Assembly: GCA_946535685.1 (NCBI GenBank)
Contig: CAMNDR010000058.1
Span: 1-6,513, forward strand
DNA length: 6,513 nt
Reading direction: 5' to 3'
DNA from: an uncultured Clostridia bacterium
GTDB lineage: Bacteria; Bacillota; Clostridia; Oscillospirales; Ruminococcaceae
The position numbers and the translations under genes are program-made. Position 1 is the stretch's first letter; each line of letters starts with the position of its first letter. A model generated the notes under the pieces. The model had not been told where the DNA came from. It did not search any database and saw only the letters and a program-made list of their open reading frames with translations. Shown in pieces: positions 5,484 to 6,513 of this stretch.

Positions 5484-6513
5484 CTATCCGCCCTGCTTCC
5501 GGAATTCCGAGGGTGACATTCCGGTCTTGTCCCGGAACTGCCGCATGAAATGCGTGGCATTCTGGTAGCCGCAGGATGCCGCGACCTCCTGGATGCGCAG
5601 ATCCGTCGTGTTCAGGAGCTGTTTTGCCCTGGTGATCCTCGCCTCGATCAGATCGTCCATGTAACTGATGCCGAACTGCTCTTTATAGAGCTTCTGCACA
5701 TAGCTCCTGCTGATATTCAGCCGCTTTGCAAGCTCCGCAAGATTCCAGCCGAGCTCCGGCGCCTTGTGGATCTCCCGCCGGAGTTTTCTGAGCTGACCGA
5801 TGCCGGTAAAGCCCTTTTCCTGCGGCTTGCTGATGAGACTGTCCCAGAGCGCCGACACGCAGTCCCCTGCCGGCGCTGTCACCCTCCCGCAGACATAATA
5901 CGGCTCCGGCAGAAATGCCGCCGCAGAGGCCTCCTGCATCTTCCGGATCAGCACCTCAAGCTGCAGGCTCATCTCCTCTGCCGTCCGCTCCGGCGGATCC
6001 TCCCTCTCCAGCGGAAACACCACCGCAAAGGTCCGTTTATCCAGCCTGGCCGTCTGCAGCTCACGGCCGGAAAGCATCCGGATCGCATTTGCCAGCAGCA
6101 GCTCTGACTGCAGAACGGTATCCGGCAACCGGCTCTGCTGCTTGCCGTTGGGTGCTGCCGTGAGCCGCGCAATGGTCACCAGCATCAGGCCGAATTTTCC
6201 TGCCTCCTGTTTTTCCAGATAGAGCAGCAAGCCTTTTTTGCTCAGCATATCGGTCATTTTGTCATACAGGGAGGCCTCCTCGATCTTCTGCTGCAGATAT
6301 TCTGCATACCGCTTCTGGCGCAGCATCCGCAGGCCGTTTGCCACGGCGCTGAGCACATTGAACAGCATGACTGAAACCGTAAAATCCGACGCCTTTGCAT
6401 ATTCCAGGACACAATAGCCGAACACCTGCGAGGAAGCATGCAGCGGGAGCACAAACAGCAGTGCCGGTGCATGCGGCTGTGAAAGCATGGGGACAGTCTC
6501 CGCCGTCCGGAAC
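5484..6513 (-). CDS. AraC-family transcriptional regulator with degenerate GGDEF-like domain (5' end outside window)
   Basis: The frame stays open to the right edge, and the first ATG (6488-6486) has no ribosome binding site, so the true start lies beyond the window. Numbering from that internal Met, 334 residues are visible. Residues 1-55 (including LFVLPLHASSQVFGYCVLEY, 11-30) resemble the linker that follows a periplasmic-binding-protein-like sensor in some clostridial sensor/GGDEF proteins. A helical coiled linker leads into LYDKMTDMLSKKG (74-86), the position of the GGDEF opening motif (D-LT-LxNR-G). ARLDKRTFAVVF (147-158) replaces the active-site loop, so cyclic-di-GMP synthesis is very unlikely. 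Residues about 235-334 form an AraC DNA-binding domain with two helix-turn-helices: LAELAKRLNISRSYVQKLY (250-268), and IQEVAASCGYQNATHFMRQF (299-318) followed by GMSPSEFRK. It ends in TAG at 5486-5484. Its target is unknown. The adjacent transporter has its own promoter. Confidence 0.88.
   Translation of the reverse strand, partial: FRTAETVPMLSQPHAPALLFVLPLHASSQVFGYCVLEYAKASDFTVSVMLFNVLSAVANGLRMLRQKRYAEYLQQKIEEASLYDKMTDMLSKKGLLLYLEKQEAGKFGLMLVTIARLTAAPNGKQQSRLPDTVLQSELLLANAIRMLSGRELQTARLDKRTFAVVFPLEREDPPERTAEEMSLQLEVLIRKMQEASAAAFLPEPYYVCGRVTAPAGDCVSALWDSLISKPQEKGFTGIGQLRKLRREIHKAPELGWNLAELAKRLNISRSYVQKLYKEQFGISYMDDLIEARITRAKQLLNTTDLRIQEVAASCGYQNATHFMRQFRDKTGMSPSEFRKQGG

Noticed and set aside
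1..6513. A phage-defence island or mobile element
   Set aside because: There is no nuclease, integrase, transposase, toxin-antitoxin pair, methylase or tRNA-flanked boundary. Codon use looks even across the genes, so a defence role for the HSP90 cluster has no direct support here.

Overview
The window looks like a chromosomal segment of a moderately GC-rich Bacillota (Firmicutes), probably a gut clostridium-like lineage. The signs are strong AGGAGG-type ribosome binding sites seven bases before the starts, consensus sigma-A promoters with 17-base spacers, one TTG start, and a GC-rich intergenic hairpin cluster of a kind I associate with that phylum. Placement below phylum is a guess. Every gene I can support lies on the minus strand, so the window reads from its right end to its left end. 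There are no RNA genes, CRISPR arrays, insertion sequences or phage genes that I can see.

Reading in the direction of transcription: (1) 6513-5484 is the 3' part of an AraC-family regulator that has a degenerate GGDEF-like domain in front of its DNA-binding domain. Its N-terminus lies outside the window. (2) A perfect consensus promoter at 5460-5432 drives a cation diffusion facilitator (5381-4266). Its metal-site residues look manganese-type and it has a doubled cytoplasmic tail. A strong hairpin terminator follows at 4257-4222. (3) A second good promoter at 4185-4157 begins what looks like a separate transcription unit: a divergent but ATPase-competent HSP90 (4120-2339), a helical-repeat (TPR-like) protein (2150-1104), an alpha/beta hydrolase (about 1065-319), and a second helical-repeat protein (283-1 and beyond) that is a paralogue of the first.

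The most interesting part is this second unit. A non-canonical HSP90 is followed by two paralogous TPR-like proteins with near-identical ribosome-binding leaders, and a hydrolase sits between them. In eukaryotes TPR proteins are the classic HSP90 co-chaperones, so a dedicated chaperone/co-chaperone module is a reasonable hypothesis. The HSP90 also ends in Met-Glu-Glu-Thr, loosely resembling the eukaryotic MEEVD tail. That resemblance is suggestive only. The 188-base gap between the HSP90 and the first TPR-like gene holds several GC-rich hairpins and may be a dispersed repeat insertion, so co-transcription across it is not proven. The regulator and the metal transporter have no evident functional link to this cluster.
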